A stretch of 10,280 nt of DNA, taken from NCBI GenBank assembly GCA_964492365.1, contig CAZBKA010000104.1, positions 1 through 10,280 on the forward strand. The letters are read 5' to 3'. The translations under genes were made by a program, and so were the position numbers. Shown here piece after piece: positions 1-6,711 of this stretch (its first letter is position 1; each line of letters starts with the position of its first letter). The notes beneath the pieces are model-generated. The model saw only the letters and a list, made by a program, of their open reading frames with translations. It was not told the DNA's origin and ran no database searches. Source of the DNA: JAGLTN01 sp035403325. GTDB lineage: Bacteria > Planctomycetota > Phycisphaerae > Sedimentisphaerales > Anaerobacaceae.

Positions 1-3
1 CAA

Positions 4-87
4 TGCGGATGAGAGGAGTCGAACCTCCATGAGCGTAAGCCCACAGGCACCTGAAGCCTGCGCGTCTGCCAGTTCCGCCACATCCGC
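4..87 (-). tRNA. tRNA-Leu (anticodon CAG)
   Basis: Read on the minus strand this folds as a complete class II tRNA of 84 nt. The 7-bp acceptor stem pairs GCGGATG with CATCCGC, and the anticodon stem CAGGC/GCCTG encloses the loop TTCAGGT, giving anticodon CAG, which reads the leucine codon CTG. A long variable arm (TGGGC-TTAC-GCTCA) and a T-arm with the TTCGACT loop follow. The class II shape, the anticodon and the A discriminator base all agree with leucine identity. The bases after the discriminator are TTG, so the CCA end is not encoded and must be added by CCA nucleotidyltransferase. The gene lies 94 bases downstream of the MscS-family gene on the same strand and has its own promoter. Confidence 0.97.
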
Positions 88-99
88 GGCAAAAGGGGA

Positions 100-128
100 A
101 TATTACGCATTTTGCCGGTTCAAGTCAA
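100..128 (-). promoter_or_regulatory. Promoter of tRNA-Leu
   Basis: On the minus strand there is a -35 box TTGACT (5 of 6 match to TTGACA; plus-strand 123-128), a 17-base spacer, and a -10 box TAATAT (4 of 6; plus-strand 100-105). The predicted start lies about 6 bases before the mature tRNA 5' end, as is usual for a tRNA gene with a short leader. I see no hairpin with a T-run between this promoter and the end of the upstream MscS gene, so read-through from that gene is also possible. Confidence 0.7.
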
Positions 129-181
129 GCTTTTAGTTTCAAACTTGGCGGTAAATGTAATTTTTGGGGATATTTTGCGAG

Positions 182-1330
182 TTATTGCTGTGAATCTTTT
201 TTGACGTAGATGGTTTGGGTCGGGAAAGCAAAATTAATACCCTCTGCATCAAAGCTTTTGAGTATTTTGAAGTTTATCCTGTCGCTTACCTCTTTGAAAA
301 CCCAGTAATCTGCTGGTCTGACCCAATAGGCCATATAGATATTCAAGGAAGAACTGGCAAAATCGTCGAAATAGACCCTTGGCGGGGTTTGGGGGTCGGT
401 ATTTATTTCCGGGGTTTCTGCGAGTATTTCTTTGATTATTTCGACGGCCCTTTTGGTTTTATCGAATCCTGAGTCGTAGGTTATCGTGATGCTGGTTACT
501 CTTCTGGTATACTGCCGTTTGCTTATATTTTTGATCATGGTGCTTGCGACAGTACTGTTGGGGATCATAACCAGCGGACCATCAACGGTTCTTATTCTGG
601 TGCTTCTAAAGCCTACTTCTTCGATAGTACCAAGATGTCCTTCAACTTCGACAACTTCATCGACCTGGAAAGGTCTGTCAGCAAAAATGGTTATTGAGCC
701 GAAGAAATTAGCGATAGTTTCTTTCGCTGCCAAGGCAATACCGATACCGCCAACACCGGCACTTAGCAGTATGGCACGGATATTTGCTTCAAGAATTCCG
801 TCCAGTATCCATAATGCTGAGATTATTACAATAGTAACCCTTATGGATTTACGAACTATCGGCACAAGCATATTGTCAAGTTTGTTTGAGGTCTTGTTGG
901 TCAGTTTTACCAGGTGATATTCGGCAGCATCAACTAATTTGTAGACCGCATAGGCAATGGCTGTTGCAACTATGGCCATGCTGATTCTTTTCCAATATTC
1001 GCCTATAACAGGGTCAATGCCTATAACGTCTGGTTTAATCGGATTAGCGAAAACAAGGAAAGACCTGCAAGCAAAAAGACCAATGCCGAAACAAGCTAGA
1101 TTAGCGGGTTTGGAAATAGCCTCCAGGAAAACAGCAATAATATTAGGACCTATCTTCTCTTCCCCTTTGCGGGCTAATCCGCTGAGGATAGCCTGGGCAA
1201 TTTTACCAAGAGCAAGTGTAATAAGGAATATGACGAAGACGATTAAGAATCGCCAAGCCTGGTTACCCTTTATCAGATTATAGTTCCACCAGCCATCCAC
1301 ACCGATGATATTTTCGAAAAATGCGTTCAT
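182..1330 (-). CDS. MscS-family mechanosensitive ion channel
   Basis: This encodes a 382-residue inner-membrane channel that would open under membrane tension to release solutes on hypo-osmotic shock. Hydrophobic segments lie at about residues 25-48, 76-96, 117-137 and 161-180. A Gly/Ala-rich pore helix follows at about 184-213 (AGVGGIGIALAAKETIANF), typical of MscS TM3. The beta domain (about 214-268) has the family pattern of a polar FADRPF turn, a V-E-V-E-G strand, a GTIEEVGFRSTRIRT stretch and a MIPNS motif. The C-terminal alpha/beta part ends in FPTQTIYV, matching the usual MscS end. With about five membrane segments it is longer than the three-segment 286-residue E. coli MscS and belongs with the medium-size members. 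It starts at ATG with only a weak GGA ribosome-binding sequence 8 bases upstream. The family is clear; the exact subtype and the role of the extra segments are inference. Confidence 0.94.
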   Translation of the reverse strand: MNAFFENIIGVDGWWNYNLIKGNQAWRFLIVFVIFLITLALGKIAQAILSGLARKGEEKIGPNIIAVFLEAISKPANLACFGIGLFACRSFLVFANPIKPDVIGIDPVIGEYWKRISMAIVATAIAYAVYKLVDAAEYHLVKLTNKTSNKLDNMLVPIVRKSIRVTIVIISALWILDGILEANIRAILLSAGVGGIGIALAAKETIANFFGSITIFADRPFQVDEVVEVEGHLGTIEEVGFRSTRIRTVDGPLVMIPNSTVASTMIKNISKRQYTRRVTSITITYDSGFDKTKRAVEIIKEILAETPEINTDPQTPPRVYFDDFASSSLNIYMAYWVRPADYWVFKEVSDRINFKILKSFDAEGINFAFPTQTIYVKKDSQQ

Positions 1331-1370
1331 AATTTAATTCCAATAAAATAGCCTTTTTGTTTAAGCCTAA

Positions 1371-1399
1371 ATTATACTGCATTAAGGTGGTGTATTCAA
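1371..1399 (-). promoter_or_regulatory. Promoter of the MscS-family gene
   Basis: On the minus strand a -35 box TTGAAT (4 of 6; plus-strand 1394-1399) is separated by exactly 17 bases from a consensus -10 box TATAAT (plus-strand 1371-1376). The predicted transcript starts near 1364, giving a leader of about 34 bases before the ATG. This is one of the two best sigma-70-type promoters in the window. Confidence 0.72.
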
Positions 1400-1452
1400 C
1401 CAGCATAATTTTAAAGGTTTTTACTTTACGGAAAGCTGTTTTTGATTAAAAA

Positions 1453-1475
1453 TGGTATTGGTAAAATAAATACCA
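1453..1475. repeat. Inverted repeat over the -35 region of the DUF4139-GH78 operon
   Basis: A perfect 7-bp inverted repeat, TGGTATT (1453-1459) and AATACCA (1469-1475), is separated by 9 bases. It overlaps the proposed plus-strand -35 box at 1458-1463, which is where a repressor operator would block RNA polymerase. It is not followed by a T-run, so a terminator is unlikely. A role as an operator is inference from position and symmetry only. Confidence 0.5.
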
Positions 1476-1487
1476 CTGGGATAGAAT
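1458..1487 (+). promoter_or_regulatory. Candidate promoter of the DUF4139-GH78 operon
   Basis: A -35 box TTGGTA (4 of 6; 1458-1463), an 18-base spacer and a -10 box TAGAAT (5 of 6; 1482-1487) place the transcription start near 1494, about 46 bases before the first ATG. The match is moderate. The region between this gene and the MscS gene (1331-1539) also holds the opposite promoter at 1371-1399, so the two transcripts diverge without overlapping. Confidence 0.5.
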
Positions 1488-1539
1488 GATATTTATGTGC
1501 TGGAAGTAAAAATTTAATTTCTTTTTAAGGGACTGGAAA

Positions 1540-2940
1540 ATGCAAAAGACAATTATAATCACGACCATTATTTTGTTATGCAGTTCGTTATGTTGCTGCG
1601 AGGTATTGGAGGTAAAGCAATCTGAGGGGACGGCGTTGACCATTTATAACGATAATTTTGCTGTAATCCGGAATGTCCGTAATATGGATTTTCAAAAGGG
1701 CGTTAATACTATCAAATTTACCGAAGTACCTGCCACCATTGATGCTACCAGCGTAAAGTTTCAATGTTTGTCGTTGCCTGGGGCGATTTCCATTCTGGAG
1801 CAAAATTATGAATACGACCTGGTCAATACTCAAAGTCTGCTAAACAGATATATCGACAAAAAAGTGGCTGTATCAATTAAGGGTTCAGGTTCAGATGCTG
1901 GTAAAAGAATTGTCGGCATACTTTCAGCATCCAAAGACGGCAACCTTATAATACAGCAGGAGAGCGGCTTGGAAATTATTTCTTATAATAGTATCGAAAG
2001 TATTACCTTGGCGGAAAAACCTGAGGATCTGGTGACAAAACCAACGCTGGTCTGGATGGCAAATTCGGAAATAGAAGGTTCCCAGCTTTGCATGGCCACA
2101 TTCACTGCATCGGCAATAAGCTGGCAGGCAGATTATACTGCGATTTTGAATGCCGCTGAAAATGCTCTCGATTTTTCGGGGTGGGTAACGATTAGTAATC
2201 AATCGGGCGCCGGTTATAAAGACGCCGCTATTAAATTGATTGCCGGTGATGTCAGGCGTATTCAACCGGCACCACGCCGTATGTACGAAAACAAGGATGT
2301 TATGATGATGAAACCCGAAGAAGCTGGGACCGGGTTTGAAGAAAAATCGTTCATGGAATATCACATGTACACGCTCGGCAGGAAATCAACGATAAATAAT
2401 TTCCAGACCAAGCAGATAGAATTCATTACACCAGCTTTGAATGTTCCGGTTGAAAAGCTGTATATTTATGACCACCAGCAGATGCCGGATAAAATGCAGG
2501 TTAAGCTTGAGTTTGAAAACAAGGAAGAATATGGGCTGGGTATCGCGATGCCCAAAGGCAAGGTGCGGGTTTTCAAAAAGGATCCCGCTGACGATATGCT
2601 GGAGTTTGTTGGTGAAGATATGATAGACCATACGCCAAGAAAAGAAAAGCTGTCACTGTATATAGGCAATGCTTTTGATATTGTGCCGGAATATAAGACT
2701 ACTGATGCAAAGTACAGCGAACATCAAGCAATCGGAAGCCATGAGGTTCAAATCAGAAACCGCAAGGATACAGCAGTAACTGTTTTCGTAGATGAAAAAT
2801 TTTCATCGGGAATAAACTGGAAAATCAGCAACAACAGCCTCAAGTTCGAAAAGAAAGATTCAGCTACGGCAAGATTTAAAGTGAACATTGAGGCGGATTC
2901 GACGGCGACTGTAACTTATACGACAACAGAAACCTGGTAA
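1540..2940 (+). CDS. Exported DUF4139 domain protein
   Basis: This 466-residue protein has a signal peptide at about residues 1-20 that ends in an unusual cysteine cluster (C14, C18, C19, C20), so it is probably exported; a classical lipobox is not evident. Two regions are characteristic of DUF4139 proteins: the N-terminal stretch at residues 33-70 (I-Y-N-D-N-F-A-V-I-R, then G-V-N-T-I-K-F-T-E-V-P-A-T-I-D), and the block at residues 337-382 with MPKGKVRVFKKD, FVGED, HTPRKEK and IGNAFDI. A WQADY motif sits at 195-199. The long N-terminal coiled coil of the related DUF4140-DUF4139 proteins is absent. The start is an ATG preceded by AAGGGA (1527-1532) with 7 bases of spacing. The family has no established biochemical function that I know of. 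The 18-base gap to the next gene implies co-transcription with the GH78-like glycosidase, so a role in envelope or polysaccharide processing is inference from context. Confidence 0.88.
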   Translation: MQKTIIITTIILLCSSLCCCEVLEVKQSEGTALTIYNDNFAVIRNVRNMDFQKGVNTIKFTEVPATIDATSVKFQCLSLPGAISILEQNYEYDLVNTQSLLNRYIDKKVAVSIKGSGSDAGKRIVGILSASKDGNLIIQQESGLEIISYNSIESITLAEKPEDLVTKPTLVWMANSEIEGSQLCMATFTASAISWQADYTAILNAAENALDFSGWVTISNQSGAGYKDAAIKLIAGDVRRIQPAPRRMYENKDVMMMKPEEAGTGFEEKSFMEYHMYTLGRKSTINNFQTKQIEFITPALNVPVEKLYIYDHQQMPDKMQVKLEFENKEEYGLGIAMPKGKVRVFKKDPADDMLEFVGEDMIDHTPRKEKLSLYIGNAFDIVPEYKTTDAKYSEHQAIGSHEVQIRNRKDTAVTVFVDEKFSSGINWKISNNSLKFEKKDSATARFKVNIEADSTATVTYTTTETW

Positions 2941-2958
2941 ACAACATATGAGGATAAT

Positions 2959-5385
2959 ATGTCACTGACTAAATTTTCAGGATTAATATTAACTGCTGCA
3001 TTAACAACAATTTTAGTTACCTGCTCATCAGGGGCGGGGATAAATCCGACTTTTAAAACCGGTAAACCTGTCTGGATTACAGGGAAAGAAACCGAGCAAA
3101 ACCTGTCAGTTGGTTTCAGGGCTGTTTTTGATAAACCTGAAAGCGGGCAGGCTGTTTTGAAGTTGACGGCTTCGACGCTTTACAGGGTTTATCTTAACGG
3201 TGAATTTGTAGGTCATGGACCTGCAAGGGCCGCTCATGGTTATTACCGTGTTGACGAATGGAATCTCAGTAAACAGCTGAAAGACAAAAACATACTTGCA
3301 ATTGAAGTTGCCGGTTATAATGTGAACAGTTACTATCTGCTTAACCAGCCTTCATTTTTGCAGGCAGAAGTCTTGTCGGGAGAAAACGTTATTGCCTCAA
3401 CACAATTGGGCGGCGAAAATTTCAAAGTGACTATTTTGAATTCCCGAGTTCAGAAAGTTCAACGGTACTGTTTTCAAAGGCCTTTCATTGAGTATTACAA
3501 ACTTGTCCCCGGTTTTGATGATTGGAAAACGAATTTTATGATGGTATCAGAAGAACCAACCCTTACGATTATGTCTGAGAAAAAGCTGCTGCCGCGAAGA
3601 GTTTCCTATCCGAGATTTGAAGTTGTTTCACCTGTTACTATATTATCCGAAGGCTCACTGATAACAGATGCAAAAGTTGAAAATCCATGGCGAGATCGCG
3701 CCCTTGTCAACATCGGACCAGCACTGAAGGGTTTTAAGATGGACGAGCTCGAGGAAATTATTTCCGATACGGCCAGTGCGGTCAAATCGGAATCTGTCGT
3801 AAGTATCAATAAACCTTTTAATGCAGCAGATGCAATATTGCTGAAAGATAAAACTTTCAAAATTCTCGATCTGGGTTCTAACCTTACCGGTTTTGCAGGG
3901 ATGGAGATAAAATGCGATACTGATTGCAAGCTAATGGTAACCTTTGACGAAATACTTAGAGACAACGATGTTGATTTCAAAAGGATGGAGTGCGTCAATG
4001 TGATAACTTACCAAATGAAACCCGGCACTTATAAAGTCGAGTCCTTTGAGCCTTACACGATGCGGTATATAAAACTGAATCTTTTAGAAGGGCAATGTCA
4101 AATCACTAATCCATATCTGCGTCTTTATGAAAACTCTGATTGTTATACAGCTTATTTTTTTAGCAGTGATGACAGGCTTAATCGGATTTTTAAAGCGGCG
4201 GTTAATACATTTAAGCAAAATTCAATTGATATTTTTATGGATTGTCCATCACGTGAAAGGGCTGGTTGGCTTTGTGACAGCTATCGAACCTCGCAGGCAG
4301 AATACTGTCTTACCGGGCAGACAAGTATCGAACATAACTTCCTCGAAAATTATCTTCTGCCTGAAAAATTCGATCACTTGCCTGAAGGCATGTTGGCAAT
4401 GTGTTATCCGTCTGACCATGATGACGGCTGTTTTATTCCTAACTGGGCAATGTGGTTTGTGCTGGAACTGGAGATTTATAAGGACAATGATGGTGACATC
4501 GAATTAATAAACAGTTTAAAACCGAGAGTAATGGCTTTGCTGGATTACTTTAAGAAATTTGAAAACTCCGATGGGCTGCTTGAAAATCTTGAAGGCTGGA
4601 TTTTTGTCGACTGGTCTGCAGCTAATGATTTCGTTAAGGGTGTTAATTACCCGACGAATATGCTTTATGCGGCAACATTAAAAACTGCTGGTAAAATTTA
4701 CAATCAGCCTGAACTATCAGCAAAAGCTGAAAACGTAAAAAAACAGATATTGCGTCAATCTTTTAACGGCGAATTTTTCGTAGACAACGCTATCAGGAAA
4801 GACAGCTTGCTCCAACGAACGGAGAACTGCTCGGAAAGTTGTCAATATTACGCTTTCTATTTCAACATCGCAGATGCTACCACTCACAGCGACCTCTGGC
4901 AGAAGCTGGTTAGTGAATTCGGTCCAGACCGCGCACAAACAAAAGCTTATCCAAATGTAAAAATGGGAAATGCTTTGCTGGGCAACTGGATGAGGCTTCA
5001 ATTATTTTCCCGCCTGGGTCTGTATCAGCAATTAAAGGATGAAACAATAGACTACCTGCTTTATATGGCTGACAAAACTAATACGCTATGGGAACACGTT
5101 GATGACTACGCAAGCTGCAACCATGGTTTCGCATCGCATATTGTATGCAATCTGATTGAAGATATTCTCGGTATTGGAGAAATTAACCATAACAATAAAA
5201 CAGTAACTTTGAAATTTACTGATACTGACCTTGGCAGTTGTACGGGCCAGGTGCCGACAAAAGCAGGGATAGTAACATTAAACTGGAGAGTCGACGGCGA
5301 TTCGATAATCTATAAAGCAACTGTTCCGAATGGCTATAAAATAATAACTAACAATCTTACCGGCAAGAAGCTTGTTCAAAAATAG
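2959..5385 (+). CDS. Exported GH78-like glycosidase (alpha-L-rhamnosidase-like)
   Basis: This is an 808-residue exported enzyme predicted to hydrolyse terminal alpha-L-rhamnose, or a similar sugar, from glycans. A hydrophobic signal covers residues 1-21; C22 follows L-V-T, an imperfect lipobox, so lipoprotein attachment is uncertain. The N-terminal beta-domain carries YRVYLNGEFVGHGPAR (75-90), typical of rhamnosidases. A second beta-domain has DLGSNLTGFAG (304-314) and EPYTMRYIKL (364-373). The (alpha/alpha)6 barrel covers about 400-735 and has DCPSRERAGWLCD (428-440), with D428, E433 and D440 at the spacing of the acidic residues of Bacillus RhaB (D567, E572, D579). The LWEHVDD motif has E712 as likely general base. 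A C-terminal beta-sandwich ends the protein. C439 stands where Gly is usual, and CX3C pairs occur at 319/323 and 624/628. The gene starts at ATG after GAGGA (2950-2954), 18 bases behind the DUF4139 gene. Family membership is solid; substrate is inferred. Confidence 0.88.
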   Translation: MSLTKFSGLILTAALTTILVTCSSGAGINPTFKTGKPVWITGKETEQNLSVGFRAVFDKPESGQAVLKLTASTLYRVYLNGEFVGHGPARAAHGYYRVDEWNLSKQLKDKNILAIEVAGYNVNSYYLLNQPSFLQAEVLSGENVIASTQLGGENFKVTILNSRVQKVQRYCFQRPFIEYYKLVPGFDDWKTNFMMVSEEPTLTIMSEKKLLPRRVSYPRFEVVSPVTILSEGSLITDAKVENPWRDRALVNIGPALKGFKMDELEEIISDTASAVKSESVVSINKPFNAADAILLKDKTFKILDLGSNLTGFAGMEIKCDTDCKLMVTFDEILRDNDVDFKRMECVNVITYQMKPGTYKVESFEPYTMRYIKLNLLEGQCQITNPYLRLYENSDCYTAYFFSSDDRLNRIFKAAVNTFKQNSIDIFMDCPSRERAGWLCDSYRTSQAEYCLTGQTSIEHNFLENYLLPEKFDHLPEGMLAMCYPSDHDDGCFIPNWAMWFVLELEIYKDNDGDIELINSLKPRVMALLDYFKKFENSDGLLENLEGWIFVDWSAANDFVKGVNYPTNMLYAATLKTAGKIYNQPELSAKAENVKKQILRQSFNGEFFVDNAIRKDSLLQRTENCSESCQYYAFYFNIADATTHSDLWQKLVSEFGPDRAQTKAYPNVKMGNALLGNWMRLQLFSRLGLYQQLKDETIDYLLYMADKTNTLWEHVDDYASCNHGFASHIVCNLIEDILGIGEINHNNKTVTLKFTDTDLGSCTGQVPTKAGIVTLNWRVDGDSIIYKATVPNGYKIITNNLTGKKLVQK

Positions 5386-5411
5386 TAATATCGATTATAT
5401 TTCAGACTTTG

Positions 5412-6482
5412 CTATAGTACTTCGGTAGCTCGTGGGAAGCTGCCGAGAATGGAGAGTGCTATGCAATGTTTACCAGCTTCTTCAATACCTTTGGCGACAT
5501 GATCTTCCAGTCGATGGCCTACAAAATCAACAAAGAACACATATTCCCATTGTTTGTTTTTGCTTGGTCTGGAGCCTATGTTGGTCATATTGATATTGTA
5601 TTTTCTGAACACGTCCAGCACATCCGCCAGGGCGCCAACTTTATGTCCCGTGCTGAAAGTGATAACTGTTTTATCGTCGCCAGTGGGTTTGGCATCATCA
5701 TTGGAAATGACCAGAAACCGGGTGACATTATTAACCATATCTTCGACCTGCTCACAGATAATTTTTAAACCGTAAAGCTCAGCAGCAATAGTTGAACCTA
5801 TAGCTGCAGCATTTTCCTCTGCGGCTGCCATTTGTGCGGCCTTGGCGGTGGAAGCGACGGGGATGGTTATGGCTTCTTTAAATGTGGCACTGAGCCAATT
5901 TCTGCATTGGGCAAAAACTTCGGGCTTAGAATATATCTTTTCGATCTTATCGATAGGGCAATTTGCCAGCAGGTTATGATGAATTGTCATCAAAACTTCG
6001 TTACATATTTTAACATCAAATTCAATCAACGAGTCAAGTGTTTCAATAACTCCGCCGCCCGCAGAATTTTCAACAGGCACCACACCAAGATCACAATGTC
6101 TTTTGCTGACTTCCTGAAAGATACTGACAATGTCCATTAGTGAATCATATTCGACACTTTGGCCGAACTTTAGATGAGCCGCGGTATGGGTAAAGCTGCC
6201 TTCAGGGCCGAGATAGCCTATACGCATTGGTTTTTCCAGGAAAAAAGAACCGCTCATCAGCTCACGCCAGATAGCGATAAGACACTTGTCCGGCAATGGG
6301 CCTTTATTTTGCCTGGAAACCTTTTTCAGAACTTCGCTTTCACGGTCGGGTGCATAAACTGACTTGCCTGATTTATTCTTTAATTTGCCGATTTCAACAA
6401 CAATCTGTGCACGTTCGTTAAGCAGTTTGACCAACTCATCGTCAACATCATTTATCTGTTTTCTGAATTCTTCCAATGACAT
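5412..6482 (-). CDS. pheA: Bifunctional chorismate mutase/prephenate dehydratase (P-protein)
   Basis: This cytoplasmic enzyme converts chorismate to prephenate and then to phenylpyruvate, the committed steps to phenylalanine. Counting from the ATG at 6482 (356 residues), an AroQ-type chorismate mutase domain spans about 1-83, with R7, R24, K33 and the PDRESE segment (45-50) at active-site positions. The prephenate dehydratase domain (about 86-262) begins IGYLGPEGSFTH, and has PVENSAGG (136-143) and the catalytic TRF motif (254-256). A C-terminal ACT domain (about 271-356) keeps the GAL motif (283-285), but its second effector motif reads GSRPSK rather than the usual ESRP, with G303 replacing Glu. 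An in-frame TTG at 6509 would add nine residues (MLFRLLSEN). I prefer the ATG because it gives the normal N-terminus for this family, although its ribosome-binding sequence is weak (GAG, 7 bases upstream). The gene is monocistronic here, convergent with the glycosidase gene. Confidence 0.95.
   Translation of the reverse strand: MSLEEFRKQINDVDDELVKLLNERAQIVVEIGKLKNKSGKSVYAPDRESEVLKKVSRQNKGPLPDKCLIAIWRELMSGSFFLEKPMRIGYLGPEGSFTHTAAHLKFGQSVEYDSLMDIVSIFQEVSKRHCDLGVVPVENSAGGGVIETLDSLIEFDVKICNEVLMTIHHNLLANCPIDKIEKIYSKPEVFAQCRNWLSATFKEAITIPVASTAKAAQMAAAEENAAAIGSTIAAELYGLKIICEQVEDMVNNVTRFLVISNDDAKPTGDDKTVITFSTGHKVGALADVLDVFRKYNINMTNIGSRPSKNKQWEYVFFVDFVGHRLEDHVAKGIEEAGKHCIALSILGSFPRATEVL
5421..5447. 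repeat. Stem-loop at the convergent 3' ends
   Basis: The arms TCGGTAGC (5422-5429) and GCTGCCGA (5439-5446) pair over 8 positions with one G-U, extendable by a further wobble pair, around a 9-base loop. It lies inside the last codons of pheA, and on the plus strand it begins about 36 bases after the glycosidase stop. It has no T-run on either side, so it is not a classical intrinsic terminator, but it is the only hairpin I see at this junction. It could slow or protect the 3' ends of either transcript. Confidence 0.35.
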
Positions 6483-6536
6483 ATTTTCACTCAAAAGTCT
6501 AAATAACAATTTTTCCGGGAAACCTACCGAGGCCTT

Positions 6537-6565
6537 ATTTGAGCATAATAACGCCCAAACGTCAA
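6537..6565 (-). promoter_or_regulatory. Candidate promoter of pheA
   Basis: On the minus strand a -35 box TTGACG (5 of 6; plus-strand 6560-6565), a 17-base spacer and a -10 box TCAAAT (4 of 6; plus-strand 6537-6542) predict a start near 6530, giving a 48-base leader to the preferred ATG. I see no leader peptide rich in Phe codons and no T-box-like structure, so attenuation of the kind known for enteric pheA is not supported. Confidence 0.5.
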
Positions 6566-6630
6566 ACTAATAGTTGTATTGCAATTTTGGCTTTAAAAAC
6601 CTGCTTTTTGTGTTCCTGCTGAAAAAAGCC

Positions 6631-6657
6631 TTGACAAACAGACAATAAATGTATATT
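6631..6657 (+). promoter_or_regulatory. Promoter of the dockerin-protein gene
   Basis: A consensus -35 box TTGACA (6631-6636) is followed by an AT-rich stretch. The best -10 match is TATATT (6652-6657, 5 of 6) at a short 15-base spacing; TATTTA (6654-6659) at 17 bases is the alternative. Transcription would start near 6664-6667, leaving a leader of about 45 bases. The placement means the in-frame ATG at 6649 lies inside the promoter and cannot be the usual start. Confidence 0.65.
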
Positions 6658-6697
6658 TATATGTGTAAAGTATCGGCAAGTGTGTTTTTTACAAAAA

Positions 6698-6704
6698 AAG
6701 GAGG
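6698..6704 (+). promoter_or_regulatory. Ribosome binding site that fixes the dockerin-protein start
   Basis: AAGGAGG, a near-perfect Shine-Dalgarno sequence, lies 7 bases before the ATG at 6712. It is the strongest in the window and selects this start over the in-frame ATGs at 6649 and 6661. Confidence 0.9.
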
Positions 6705-6711
6705 CAAGAGT

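Noticed and set aside
486..917. 143-codon open frame on the plus strand
   Set aside because: It lies wholly antisense to the clearly conserved MscS-family gene, and its product is low-complexity and unlike any known family.
1924..2364. 146-codon open frame on the minus strand
   Set aside because: It is antisense to the DUF4139 gene, whose family motifs continue through this region, and the antisense product shows no recognisable domain.
3606..3998. 130-codon open frame on the minus strand
   Set aside because: It is antisense to the glycosidase beta-domain; the Ser/Leu-rich product reflects codon bias of the sense gene.
4127..4507. 126-codon open frame on the plus strand inside the glycosidase gene
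   Set aside because: It is a shifted frame over the catalytic DCPSRE region, whose true frame is certain.
5832..6140. 102-codon open frame on the plus strand
   Set aside because: It is antisense to the conserved dehydratase domain of pheA and has no ribosome-binding site or domain.
6589..6630. GGCTTT and AAAGCC inverted repeat, and a CCTGCT direct repeat (6600-6605, 6615-6620), before the dockerin promoter
   Set aside because: The inverted arms are only 6 bases with a 30-base gap and the direct repeat is a single 6-base word; both are expected by chance in AT-rich DNA.
6649..6711. Upstream in-frame ATG extending the dockerin protein by 21 residues
   Set aside because: This ATG lies within the promoter, lacks a ribosome-binding site, and would put a charged stretch ahead of an otherwise perfect signal peptide; the ATG at 6712 has AAGGAGG.
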